DNA from: Rana temporaria
Lineage: Eukaryota; Chordata; Amphibia; Anura; Ranidae
Direction of reading: 5' to 3'
DNA: 64,000 bases
Assembly: GCF_905171775.1 (NCBI RefSeq)
Contig: NC_053489.1
Coordinates: 329,254,089 to 329,318,088, forward strand
Part shown: positions 47,288 to 59,157 of the stretch, one piece after another
How positions within the stretch are numbered: position 1 is the stretch's first letter
Layout: every line of letters begins with the position of its first letter
Made by a program: the position numbers and the translations under genes
The notes under the pieces: generated by a model
The model's database searches: none
What the model was told of the DNA's origin: nothing
The model's input: only the letters and a program-made list of their open reading frames with translations

Positions 47288-47324
47288 CCCGATGCATTTC
47301 GTGGTCATAGCACTTCGTCTGGGG
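47288..47324 (-). ncRNA. Degenerate hammerhead-like motif in the 839-bp element
   Basis: The minus strand reads CCC, CAGACGA, a stem GTG...CAC, GAAA, TGCA, TC, GGG. The layout is complete, with one core change (CAGACGA for CUGANGA). Stem I is CCC/GGG. Confidence 0.45.
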
Positions 47325-47331
47325 TGGCATA

Positions 47332-47347
47332 ATATAGTGACATAATA
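47332..47347. repeat. Target-site duplication, right copy (839-bp element)
   Basis: atatagtgacataata, identical to 46477-46492. Confidence 0.88.
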
Positions 47348-47362
47348 CAAGGCATATGAGGT

Positions 47363-47974
47363 CTAAGCCACTCTTACCATATAGTCCCAAGCCTCTCTGT
47401 TTAACGCCTTCTCCGCATCCATTGCCAGGAAGAAGCCCCCCTGACAGGAGGATGTAAGCCAGTGATGTAAGTTTATTGCTTTAATTGTGTTGTCCCAGGC
47501 CTCTCTTCCAGGGACAAACCCTACCTGGTCCAGGTCAACCCAGGCAGGCACGTGGTAGGACAAATGGTTTGCCAAGATATTGGAAAAAAGCTTCACGTCC
47601 ACATTAAGAAGGGAGATCTGATGGTAGTTAGCTACAACGGTGGGGTCTTTCCATTCATTGGGGATAACTGCAACATAAGCTTTCGATAGCCTCTCCAATG
47701 TGCAGGAACTGGTGGGAAGTGAATTGAAAGCTCTAAGAAAGCCTGGTGCTAAAAGGTCTGAAAAGCTTTTATAATATAGGGCCGTGAAGCCATTTGGGCC
47801 TGGACTCTTGCTTGGTTTGGTGGCTTTCAGTGCCTCCACAAATTCTTCCGATGACAAGGGAGTCTCCAGCTCCTGGGAGTCACTAACTGAAAAGGCAGAA
47901 GGGCTAAAGCGATTTAGAAAGTCTTGGACTAGATCAAAGCGCTTGGTAGACGAGGCAGGATCCGGGTTTCCCAA
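47363..47974 (-). pseudogene. L1-D ORF2 reverse transcriptase fragment
   Basis: 203 open codons covering RT entry to motif A. The catalytic aspartate of motif A is present (LAMDAEKALNREAWDY), though F has become L-N in the AEKAFD box. The catalytic YADD box is not in this fragment. The frame ends in the insertion at 47347. Confidence 0.8.
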
Positions 47975-48381
47975 CTGGAGATTGTATGATTCACAATAAA
48001 AGCATTGGAACTGTCGGCAATGTCTTCATTTTTAGAATGGGTCATGCCCAAACCATCTACAATATGGTTGATCGTAGAAGCTATCTTATGTTGCTAAGTA
48101 TCCCTGGCCAATAGTCTACCGGGTTTGTTTTCCTGTTCATAGAATAGTTTTTGAGACAAGATATTACAGAGTCGTGCTCGTTTGAATAATTTGTCCAGTA
48201 AAAGTGAGCGTGCTTCCACCAATTCCTGCAAAATTAAAGTATGTTTATGTTTGGCTTCCAAGAGTGTATCTTGGAGGATAGTTCCAATACCAATGCTTGA
48301 TGTTCTTTTTTTCCTCTGTGCTGAGATGGCCAGTAACTGACCTCTAATGACACACTTATGAGCCTCCCACTGTGTCAGGAG

Positions 48382-48998
48382 TTGGGATGAGCCGAACACC
48401 CCATGGATGCTCTTTCGTCCCCCCTCTTTTCCTGCGGCATGCCAGGTTGCGTGCTCAGATAAGGGTCTGATATGGATTTTTGGGGGGAACCCCTCGCCAT
48501 TTTTTTAAAATGGCGTGGGGTTACCCTTAATATCCATACCAGACATGAAGGGCCTGATATGGAATTTGGGGGGGACCGCCACATTTTTTTAAATGACTTT
48601 GATCTGTATTGCCGGGACCCAACAATCCATGAATAGCCGCGAGTAGTTTTAAATTACTTTTTTTTTTCCTTTAGAAATTTCATTTTGTGCAGGGATTGTT
48701 ATAAACACAGGAAACATGCACTACTTTACAGGAATACTATAGACACTCCCCAGGTACATCGCTGCTCCCGAAAAAACTATAGTTTTTAAATCTTTTTTGC
48801 ATTAATACATGTCCCCTGGGGCAGAACCCAGGCCCCCAAACACTTTTTATGACAATAACTTGCATATTAGCCTTTAAAATTAGCACTTTTGCTTTTTCAT
48901 GTTCATGTCCCATAGGCTTTAACGGTGTTTAAACAAATGTTTTGCCTGTTCCCATGTTCTGGTGCGAACCGAACCAGGGGGTGTTCGGCTCAGCCCTA
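48382..48998. mobile_element. 'gagccgaacacccc' inverted-repeat element
   Basis: The left gggatgagccgaacacccc and right ggggtgttcggctcagccc are inverted terminal repeats. The interior includes gggttacccttaatatccatacc and gatacatgtcccctggggc-like segments that recur, interrupted, in 54570-59425. Non-coding. It lies where L1-D endonuclease coding would be expected. Confidence 0.7.
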
Positions 48999-49399
48999 CC
49001 AACAAGGAAGGGCATAGTGGTAAGTATATTTGCTATGCTGAGTCAGGAGCATCATTATTGCAGTGAACATCCTACAGCAGTTGTAGGAAATAACAAAACC
49101 TGCAAAAAATAGACAGAAAGCCTCCAAAAGAGAGCACCTCACGATACCCGATAGTCTGGACTCAGTTGTCTGTTCTCCGGCGAAGAAATGAAGGCACAGC
49201 TCCAGGATCGCGATCTCATCCAGACCAGAAGAGGATCTGCACCTCTGCCTGTTGTGTTGGGAGCATGAGGTCATATCTTGTTGAACGTTGATCCAGGGCT
49301 CTGATCGCATAAATGAGGTAACCACTGAGGAACAGCTACCATCGGGATGCACAGGGTATCACAGAACACTTGTAACTCCATCGGTGGCATATGGAGGTC

Positions 49400-50254
49400 G
49401 TTCAATTCCCTGCTGTAGCCATCAAGCAGAAGGGGAACTTCCAGCGATATATGATATGCCTGTCCCTCAAGACATTAAGCAGGGGGCAGAGTACTCACCT
49501 GTGCTAAAGTGTGATGGTGGATTAATCTTGATAGATATGTTTTGGGATGCCGTCATGCTGCAGCTGTCCCTGGTAGCGGGCTTGGTGCAATATGTCCTCC
49601 TTCTGGCTGAAGCTAACCAGACAGCAAACTATGTCTCTGGGGGGATAATTATCACGACCTTTAGGTCTAAGCACCTTGAGACATCTCTCCATCTCTATGG
49701 GTGCATTTGGAGGCCTGCCCAATAGAGTATTACAGATCACCCATATTGTTTTCTGCAACTGAGGGCTTTCTATGGACTAAATCTCAAATTGTGTCTCTGG
49801 CCCCTGTTATCCAGGTCATCCATATGGCGGTGCATATCAAGCAGAAGCTGGTCATGGGCACTAGATACCTGCTGCACTTGCTGTATAGCTGCTCCGTGTG
49901 TCATTGCAGCTACTTCCACATGCTCTAGTCGGGATGCTGCCGCTCTTAGGTCAGTTTTGAGATCCAAGATCGCTGCAGAGAGTGTGGTCTTGATGTCCAG
50001 TGCCGTAGATCCGCTAGGCTTAGTAGTGATGAGGGCTGAGGGCAGTGTGTGAAAGTGTCTGCTTGTCCTGATGGATCACTGGCTAGCAGAATCATGATCT
50101 GAAGCCTGAGTGGAGGCCTGCTACTCTGTCTGCTGGGTTCTGAATAACGCCGGAATAGTCTGGCTGAGCTTTGTGCTCGGGTCCGCCTGAAGTGGCAGGT
50201 GGCTGAAGTTCTTCTCCCGGCCATCTCCTTCCTCTGAATTTGAAGCAGTTCCAC
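49400..50254 (-). pseudogene. L1-D ORF1 remnant
   Basis: The minus strand has a coiled-coil-like stretch ending HMDDLDNRGQRHNLRF (49967-49770), which is the linker before the RRM. A second piece (49758-49522) has EMERCLKVLRPKGRDNYPPRDIVCCLVSFSQKEDILHQARYQG, matching the RIHRALGPKNPNPDYPRDVICRVHF...IMQAAR block of L1-C ORF1. Several frame changes; dead copy. Confidence 0.75.
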
Positions 50255-50335
50255 TTATGAAATGCTCATGCTAAAGCCCTAGATGTCGGAGCTCTCTTTC
50301 GAAGCTGCCATCACAGTATGGTGCTAGGCCACCTC

Positions 50336-51073
50336 CCCACACTTTATTTCTATGTTAAACCATTTGTATCCATGTCTTGCTTTCCTACCAACCTCTAATT
50401 GTCATTGCTGTGCAGGTAATTGTTGTCTCTGTAAATAAGAGGAGAGGAAATAAGATTGTGAGGATACATCACAAAAGCCTTTCCATAGTCTTCATCTTTG
50501 AAGTGTAAGCTCGCTTGGTGCAGAATGTGGCCTCTTTTTTCCATAAAAAAAATATTTTTTTACTTGTGTGTCAGATGTTAAGTCTTTCTAAGTGGGGAGA
50601 TTTTTGTTTGCCAACATATTCCATGATTCATATAAACCCCCACACCACACTAAATAATACAAATCAAATCCTAAATCCAAGATACTAACATAAAAGCTGC
50701 TATAGTAATAACCCCTCATGAATAATATATATAACGCTATTCCTTATTTAGCAATGTATAAAATAGCCTTTTATTTAACATATTCCATAGACACAGACTA
50801 GGTGGGTAAAATCTCCATTATGATGTCTATTCACTCTCCCATGCTGCCTGCCCAGTGAATGTCCACTTAGGGCAATGGTAAAGAAGATTAGACAATGGGA
50901 AAATATTTCACTGAAATGTACAGGATATTGTATTTATTTTGTGTTTTATATTATCTTAGATATGTATTGCTTATACAATCCTGTCAACAAAACACACGTT
51001 TTAGCTCATTTCACAATGTTTATATATTGCTGTAGTCTGTAATACTGAAATGATACGCAAGTGTTGACCATAG

Positions 51074-51110
<37 letters not shown>

Positions 51111-53400
51111 CATAAGCATAAATAATCGGGTGTAAGCTGAGCTTTTTTAATTTTCATTTAATTTTTTATTTGATAGCTTTCAAGAGATAAAATTCTCAGT
51201 GGACTCTAACAATTTGCATTCTAAAGTGAACCCTAGAAAAGTAAAAATTATATTATAAATGATGTACTGGTCTGCTCTGATATGGTATACTGTATATAGT
51301 TTTGTCTTGCATTGCCACTAGTTAGCATTGTTCCTATTTATCTTTGTGGACTACAAATCACTTTTCCAATGTAATTAAAGGTGAGAGTTGGTATTTAATT
51401 TTCCTGACCTACAGTGACAACACTAATACTCTATAGATTCAGTACAGTGGGTAAGCACTGTCATCCTACCACAGGTAGAAAAATGTTTGAAAATGAATTG
51501 AAAACTAATTACTGAATCTAAGGACTGACAAACTACAATGTGTCTTGTTTTTGCAGTGTAGAAGAGTAATTATTCCAGGATTGCTTATTTATACTCAGGG
51601 AAGATAAGTGGTTGTAGCATAGTAAGATGTCGACCCATACCTTCTTGACTTGTATTAGTGAATTAAGACACAATGATTTTCTTATCTCTAATGGCAACTG
51701 ATTAAAATGTACTGTTCTTGATTACTTGATTATTTTACCAACTAAAGAATAGCTTTCGGTAATAATAATTATTCATGATATAAGAACTATTCAGTATTAT
51801 GAATTTAATTCCTAACATCATTATACTTTTTCTTGTATGTATTAAAAAATGGAAAAAGAGAAGGCCGAAAGAAGCCGAGATTGCATGAGGAATTCTAAGA
51901 AGTTCATGTATATTTATGAAGATATGACTATAGCAGTCTTCTTGCAACTATTACACTGTGGTCTTATTATAAGGAATTGTAAAAAAATATTTGGAATCAA
52001 AGAGTTGCTCTGAAACTGCTGTTTCTAGAAAAGACTTGGATATAATAGACAAATGCACAACGTTCCTTTTGAAAACAATGAGCTAATCTTTTTTTACAAC
52101 TGTGTATCTAATTTAGCTAAAGATAGATATATATACTTTCTTTTTTGTGTTTATCTCTAGACAATTGCAAAATTAATTGTCGTTTAAATAGATGTGTTTC
52201 ATCCAAAGAAAAACCCAGAGCTCATCCTATTTTTAACACTGGAGGAAGTTAAGTATTCACATGGGGCACCTTCACCTTCAGGTATCCATGAGGTATAATA
52301 ACTCATTCTACAAGAGCACAATGCACTGTGATTAACGTTTTATTTGAAAAAGACCAAAAGACAAGGCACGGTAACTGACACAGAAACCACAGAAGACAAT
52401 TATTTTATCTCTGAAGAGACTTTCTTTCTAATTCACTTTTATTCATGAGCTTCTACACTGGTAAGAACTAATATTATCTGGATAGGCCCAAAGAAATTCA
52501 TTGGTTTATAAGCTTAGAGTGTTTATTCTTTCAACACAGCTTTTAGCTACACAACCAGGTATGAACTTATGAACTACAGTTATTTACTGTTACTGAAAAT
52601 GACCTTGTTTGCATTTATGATCGGTATAGACACATTTATTTTAAATCAAAGGAAAGACCAAATGCTTATTTTATTTTTCTCTCAAATGAGCTTACATAAC
52701 AAAATGGTGCATTGAATGAAGCATATTATTTTAATAGTACACTTTTCATGGTATTTACTTATATTATACAATCACATGGAAACTAAAATCTTTCTTTTTT
52801 ATTTAAATCTACACGTGATTGGCTAATTTCCTGAGTACAGATATTTTGGTTAAATTAAACATGTGCTAATTTATTACAAGTTCATGGATCTATACCTACT
52901 AATAGGATATTTATTTGAATACCTTATAAACAGATGAATGCAAGGATTATTTCTGATTGATATGGGTTACTGGAAACTATACAGTATATTTGCTTGCATT
53001 GTTAAATATGTCCGGGTCTTGTAAAATATGTTATGCATGCACTAGGATACAATAGTGTAATCCTCCACATTTAAATAACAATCACAAGAGATTACAATTT
53101 CTTTTAACTCTTCTACATGATGATGAATTATTAAGCTTAATTTATTATTAGGCTCGAACATATATATTGTTCTTTGTTCTTGATTTATTATGTTTGTTAT
53201 TAATATTATTAGTATACAGGGTTTTTATGGCACAGCGCCCAATGTACAATGCTCATCACTTTACAAAATAAAGAGTACAGCTAAAATACAGTTCAAGACA
53301 AAGGGTTAGAGGTGTCAGTTGCCGGTGTTTTCCTGAAGAAAGACATTTTTTGAATCACCAATAGCAGACAGAGTAGAAAATAGACATAAAGGTTGAGGTT
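50336..53400. other. No recognised feature except a (TA)n tract
   Basis: 3 kb of AT-rich DNA. A (TA)n microsatellite lies at 51077-51108. No genes, RNA genes or repeat ends that I can support. Confidence 0.5.
51077..51108. repeat. (TA)n microsatellite
   Basis: Uninterrupted alternating ta run. Confidence 0.95.
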
Positions 53401-54569
53401 GGATGTTCCAGAGGATTCAAAAGATTCTGAAGAAATCACAAACATGAGTATGGGAGAAGGTGACAAGGGAGCTAGAAAGCAGGAGGGCTTGGGAGGCTCA
53501 TAGTAGACAATTGAGTTATGAATGGCACAGTAAGTTGTTAGTATTTGTTATTTATGTTTTTGTGATTGGAAGCCCGAGAAGCAATTGTCATGGAGTGGTG
53601 GTGGAAGTAGACTCTGGGTGGTTGATAAGGTGGATGAGTGTGGCAGTAGTTTGGTGGTGTAGTTGATTAAGAATGAGCATATTTTGTTATGGAAATAAGG
53701 GTGACAAGATTGAAATACTAATTAGATGTGAAGCTAATTACATCTACCACCCTGGTATGGGGAGGGGGAGATAATTTTGATATTAATCATGCGTAGGGAG
53801 TGGGCATAATGGGAGGAAAATATTTTAAAATATTGAATTTTAGGAAGTGGTTTGACATCTAAACTAATATGTCAGTTAGTATATGATCAAGGTAGTGTCA
53901 GGGTCATGTAACTGCTCCTGCACCATGACAGGTGGTCTCATTCCTCTGCCTTTCCATGCTTGTGATAGCAAGTTCCCTGTTTATTTGACCTGCCTGCTAA
54001 ATTGTATTCCCTTGTTGATGGCCTCTGAACAGACATTAAATATGCTCAAAACTCAGCCTGTCCTGAACCCTGGCTGTCACTGACCACTCTGCCTGTCTGC
54101 CAACTGCAAGTACCTGTTCGCTGTGCTCTGTTAAAGTGCCTGTTCACTGTGCTCAGTTCTTGCCTGCTCCAGCATGGTAGCCAGGCACTATAGCGTTGTG
54201 TAAAAGACCTGGGGCAACCGAGTACCGGTAGGCCTGTTTGCCTTATGGGAAATGGAGCTGCAATAGGCGAAGAAGAAAGAAGAAAGAAGAAACTAGCTAT
54301 AGTGCCTGACCACCTATGCTATGGGTAAGCATAACAGGTAACAGGAAACAGGTGGTTCTATGCTAGGCTTTTAAGGAGTTTGAAGGTGAACAGGAGCAAG
54401 GAGATGGGCCTTAGGTTGTCCAGACTGTTAATGTTCGATGAAGGATTTCACATTTTAAAGGGGAGGGGAGATATCAGTAAATAGGGAGAGATTGAAGATG
54501 TGAGAAAAAGTGTGTTGAACAGAGCAAGAGGGTGACTGGAGCAGTTGTTTAAAAGAGTAGTAAGCCTCC
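53401..54569. other. No recognised feature
   Basis: Moderate GC, with a short aagaagaaagaagaaag purine tract near 54269-54290. No supported gene. Confidence 0.4.
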
Positions 54570-55555
54570 AGAGTAGAGTTGGGTGAATGGTTGAGCAAAA
54601 GTTTGGCCCGAACATCATCTGTTTGCCTGTTCAGCGAACACCCGGATTTGAAAAGCTTTGCCCAATCAGGGCACAGTGAATAGCTGGTTGTTAAGAAGTG
54701 GGGCCACCCCAAAGCACCTTGTCCCCATGTTGATGGGGACAAATGCCTCATTCCCACAATCCTAAGCTGTGGTTGTGGGGGTCTGCAGGCAGGGAGCTTT
54801 TCTGAATCTGGAAGACCCCTTTAACAAGGGGGGCCCCCAGATCCTGACCCCCCTTGTGAATTAGTACGGGGTACTGTCAAAAACCATAAGTGTTGGGGTC
54901 TCCTCGTACTGTGACCCCAACACTCACCTGGGTTCCCCATTTGGGGACTGCAATTTCGGTGATCTGATCGGTTGTCACGATATGTGTACTGTTTTAATTG
55001 TCTTTAGTGTTTGATGTTTTTATTTCTTTTGATATTATATTAATAAATGTACCTATTTTTGATATATCTGCTCTTTTCTGAGTTCATCTACTTACTCTGT
55101 ACCGGAATAGTCCTCCTTGCCCGCTCCTTTTCTTTGGGGTCTCCTGGGTTCTTGGGGTTCCCTGAGCCCTCTCCATCTTGGAAGTGGAGGAAAATTGTTG
55201 TGACGAAGTGTCAGCCCTTACATTGATGATGGATTTACATTGAGGGATACAGTCTTTTTTTTTTTTATTGAAGTAATTGTCAAAAACTGTATTTTTGATG
55301 AATGGGTAGGAGTACACCCCCTGCCCTCAGACCACCACAACCACAGACCAAGGTTGTGGGGATGAGGCCCATGTCCCCATCAACATGGGGACAACATGCT
55401 TTGGGCCAGGGGGCATGTGACCTGGTATGGTTCAGGAGGGGGGAGCTCACTCATCCTCCCTTTCCTGACCTGCAGGCTGCATGCTTGGATAAGGGTCTGG
55501 TATAGATTTTGGGGGGACCCCACACTGTTTTTTTTTAGTTTGACGTGGGGCTCCC

Positions 55556-55839
55556 TTAACCACTTCAATACAGGGCATTTTCAATCCCTTTCAATCCCTT
55601 CCTGCCCAGGCCAATTTTTAGCTTTCAGCGCTGTAACATTTTAAATGACAATTGCGGTCATGCAATACCTCTATGGTTTTTATTTTGATGCTATGTATAT
55701 ATAAAGAGCGACAATTTTGAAAAAAGTAAATATCCCAATTTAAACAATATATATATTATATATTGTTTAAATTGGGATATTTATTATAGCAACAAGTAAA
55801 AAAAATTGTGTTTTTTTCAAAATTGTCGCTCTTTATCTA

Positions 55840-55918
<79 letters not shown>

Positions 55919-56425
55919 CTCAGTTTAGGCTGATATGTATTTTTGTATATATTTTTGGTAAAAAAACACAATAAGTGTATATTTATTGGTTTGCGCAAAA
56001 GTTATAGCGCCTACAAAATAGGTTATTGATTTATGGCATTTTTATTATAATTATAATTTTTTTTACTAGTAATGGCCGTGATCTGAAATTTTGTATTGTG
56101 ACTATGGCCATTGCGGCGGACAGATTGGACACGTTTGACACTATTTTGGGACCATTGATATTTATACAGCGATCAGTGCGATAAATATGCACTGTTACTA
56201 CATAAATGTCACTGACAGGGAAGGAATTAACACTAGGGGGTGATCAAGGGGTTAAATGTATTACCTAGGGAGTGATTCTAACTGTGGGGGGATGGGACTG
56301 ACTAGATGGGACGCACGCGCCCCCTATACCGCCGGGAAGCAGAGGATGTCATTTTATGCCCACCTAGGATGGGAGATCCCATCTGCAGACGTCATATGAC
56401 AATAGGCGGGTATTGAAGTGGTTAA
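55556..56425. mobile_element. TTAA element with large inverted repeat and (TA)n
   Basis: Starts TTAACCACTTCAATACAGGG and ends attgaagtggTTAA. It carries a ~136-bp near-perfect inverted repeat (55701-55836, agagcgacaattttg ... caaaattgtcgctct) followed by a (TA)n run (55842-55911), then the tttgcgcaaaagttatagcgcc block shared with other TTAA elements. Confidence 0.78.
55842..55911. repeat. (TA)n microsatellite inside a TTAA element
   Basis: About 35 uninterrupted TA units, next to the large inverted repeat 55701-55836. Confidence 0.95.
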
Positions 56426-56611
56426 AATACATACCAGACCCAAAGGGCATTTTTTTACATTTTTCTAATGCCAGCTTGCAGCCTGGAAAATCCATTTAAA
56501 TGTATTTTTTTTCTTTACATATATTAGTTTTGCTGCAGCAGGTTCTCTACACAGTACAAATGTGCCACTTTACTGGCAGACTAAGGCACTATATTTTATT
56601 TTTGTTTCACT

Positions 56612-57614
56612 TTAACCACTTTGGCCCCTTCCATTTTCAGCTATCAGCACGATCGCACCTTAAATGACAATTGCACGGTCATGCAACGCTGTACCCAAAC
56701 AACATTTTTATAATTTTATTCCCACAAATAGAGCTTTCTTTTAGTGGTATTTGATGACCTCTGCAGTTTTAATTTTTTGCTAAACAAACTAAAAAGTCTG
56801 AAATTTTTGAAAAATAAATTGTTTTTCTTTGCTTCTGTTATAACATGTTGTTTTCTCCTTCACTGATGAGGCGGCACTGATGGGCACTGATGAGGCAACA
56901 ATGATGAAGTGGCACTGAAGGGCAATATGTAGAATTGATGGGCACTGACAGCACTAATATGCAGCATTGATGGACACCAATAGGCGTCACTGATATGCAG
57001 CACCAATGGACACTAATAGGTGGTACTGATTTCCACTGATATGTGGCACTGATGGGCACTGATAGGCGACACTGATGGACACTGACATGTGGTACTGATG
57101 GGCACTGATAGGCATCACTGATTGGCACTGACAGGTGGCACTGATGGGCATTAATAGATGGCACTGATGGGCAGAACTGATGATGAGGTACTGACAGGTG
57201 TTACTGATGAGCACTGGTTGGCACTGTGATGAGAACTGATTAACACTGTGGTGGGCACTGATTGGCACTGTGGTGGGCACTGACTGGCAGCTGATGGGCA
57301 CAGATTTGCAGCTGTGGTGGGCACCTCTCATGGGGGATGTGCTGATAATCAATGTGCTGATTATCAGCGCAGACCCCCCCCTCTTGTAGGGAGAGCTGCT
57401 GATCGGCTCACCCTGTCAGCACAAACCGCTGAAAATTGGTTCAGAGGCTCCTTACCACGATCAGAGATGTGGTTTGTCAGACCGTCACGCCGCATCATCG
57501 ATCGCCACGCTGCCCCAGCATGTCATCCTAAAAGATGTCATATGACGTCCAGTCAGGATAACAGAACCACCGCCAGGCCGTCATTCTGCTATAGGCCAGG
57601 CGGGAAGAGGTTAA
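56612..57614. mobile_element. TTAA element with minisatellite core
   Basis: TTAACCACTTTGGCCCC to gcgggaagaggTTAA. The minisatellite of ggcactgatgggcactgata-type units occupies about 56865-57300. Third copy of the plan seen at 25974 and 39809. Confidence 0.75.
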
Positions 57615-57637
57615 GCATCATTAAACTCACTGCTTCT

Positions 57638-59157
57638 TTAACTACTTCAGCCAGGGGAGGGCTGGCAGCTTTAGGCCTGGGGGGCAAGTTCAGTCAAGTG
57701 GCCATTGAACCGCCAAATCAGCTCACCATCTATGGCCCATCTGGTTTTTCAATGCAGCCTCACCAGTGCAGCCAACTCCAGTGCCCATCAATGCAGCCTG
57801 ATCGATCACTGGGGCAGGTTACATGGGGTGTATGGGGGGGATGGGGGGTCAGCTATGGGTTTCAGGATCTCACCCCAGTGATCTCAGCAGGTCCTTGCAT
57901 GCCACAGCCTCCTGGGGGGGGGGGCGGTAATGCTCCTGGTCCTGGGGTCAAGTTGCAGCAAGCACCCAGCCCTGCGTCCCGACTCTCTGGGACACCCTGC
58001 CTCTGCCAGCTTCCAAAAATCCAGTCTCCGAGAGTTGTAGTTTCCTCTGCGCTGCTCTGTTTTCCACCCACCGGGAGCTTGAGCGTAGACTACAACTCCC
58101 GGAATGCAACAGCTAGAGGTCGGCCGCCGTGGCCATGCCCCCGGCCCAACTTCCTAGACCAGAATACAAAAAATGGTAGCGGGCAGCGGCTGCCGGCCAT
58201 TTTGAACATAAGTCAGGGCGGCCTGGGAGGCAATTGCCACCCTGCCCCCTGGCCCAGCCCTCCCCTGACTTCAGCCATGGAAGGCTTTACCCCCTTAATG
58301 ACAAGGCCATTTTTTGCGATATGGCACTGCTTTACTTTAACTGACAATTGTGCAGGTGTGCGAGACTGTACCGAAACAAGATTTATGTAAATTTTTCCCC
58401 ACAAATAGAGATTTATTTTGGTGGTATTTAATCACCTCTGCGTTTTTTTTTTTTTTGTGTGTGCAATGAACAAAAAAAATCAAAAATTTAGAAAAAAATA
58501 TTTTTACTTTCTGCTAAAAACATACCAAATAAAAAAATGTAAAAAAAAATCTAATTTTGTCATCAGTTTAGGCAAATATGTATTCTGATAATTTTTTTTG
58601 GTAAACTAAATCCCAATTAGTGTTTTGGCTTGTGCAAAAGTTATAGCGTCTACAAACTATGGGATAGATTTAGGAACTTTTTTTTTACTAGTACTGGCAG
58701 CGACCAGCAAATTTTAATGAATCTTTAACATTGCCGTAGACAAATTGGACACTAAGTGCCACTTTTTGTGGACCAATGACACCAATACAGTGATCAGAGC
58801 TGAAAAAAATGCACTGACACTGTATAAATGGCAATGGCAGGGAAGGGGTTTACATCAGGGGCGATCAAGGGGTTAACTGTGTCCTCTCAGTATGCTTACT
58901 AACTGTGTGAGGGATGGGCTCACTGCAGGAACAGAGAGATCTGTGTTCCCGATTAGCAAGAAGCACAAATCTCTCTGTTCCTGTCTAACAGAAGGACAGT
59001 CTGCCTTGTTTATATCAGCAGACTGCTGTTCTGTCATTCCCCAGAGGGATCGCCGGACAACGACCAGGTCGCACGGACAACATACAGATACATTGTTTTG
59101 TGCAGCCGGACCACCCTTCCGCAGTATATGTGCAGTGGGCAGTCCAAAACTGGTTAA
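57638..59157. mobile_element. TTAA element interrupted by a hAT-like element
   Basis: Starts TTAACTACTTCAGC (57638), resumes after the hAT-like insertion with catggaaggctttaccccc, and ends ccaaaactggTTAA (59157). It contains the tagagatttattttggtgg and cttgtgcaaaagttatagcg blocks typical of the group. Adjacent to the previous TTAA element with only 23 bases of host repeat between them. Confidence 0.7.
57652..58267. mobile_element. hAT-like non-autonomous element
   Basis: Terminal inverted repeat CAGGGGAGGGCTGG ... CCAGCCCTCCCCTG with an exact 8-bp duplication acttcagc (57644-57651 and 58268-58275). CAGGG ends plus an 8-bp duplication are diagnostic of the hAT superfamily. 616 bp, no transposase. 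The 358-codon frame 57314-58390 crossing it is a chance frame through three different repeats. Confidence 0.85.

Larger units (their letters stand above)
46493..47331 (-). mobile_element. 839-bp PLE-related non-coding element
   Basis: Bracketed by an exact 16-bp target duplication and sitting inside L1-D RT sequence, which resumes on each side. Its left end aaaaaggtggatac resembles the pLTR end gaaaaaggtggaaat of the big PLE. Near the right end there is a hammerhead-like motif on the minus strand (47288-47324). It contains a 130-bp tandem duplication. No ORF with features. Best read as a short, non-autonomous or solo-pLTR PLE derivative. Confidence 0.65.
46240..50335 (-). mobile_element. L1-like LINE fragment D, interrupted twice
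   Basis: Minus strand from 50335: decayed ORF1 (50254-49400), an ORF2 linker (48399-48094), RT entry and fingers (47974-47363, with PGPNGFTALYYKSF, NYHQISLLNVDVK, DQVGFVPGREAWDNT and motif A FLAMDAEKALNREAWDYM), then after an insertion a YANPRAK... and RNGTRQ-like stretch (46480-46330). Endonuclease coding is missing. A 'gagccgaacacccc' element (48382-48998) and an 839-bp PLE-related element (46493-47331) interrupt it. The 5' end near 50335 (ggggaggtggcctagcacc) resembles that of L1-C in position but is not proven. Confidence 0.78.

Noticed and set aside
49288..50052. Plus-strand ORFs of 75-145 codons
   Set aside because: Antisense of the decayed L1-D ORF1.
57314..58390. 358-codon open frame on the plus strand
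   Set aside because: It crosses the end of one TTAA element, the start of another and a hAT-like insertion; composition follows the repeats and no domain is visible.
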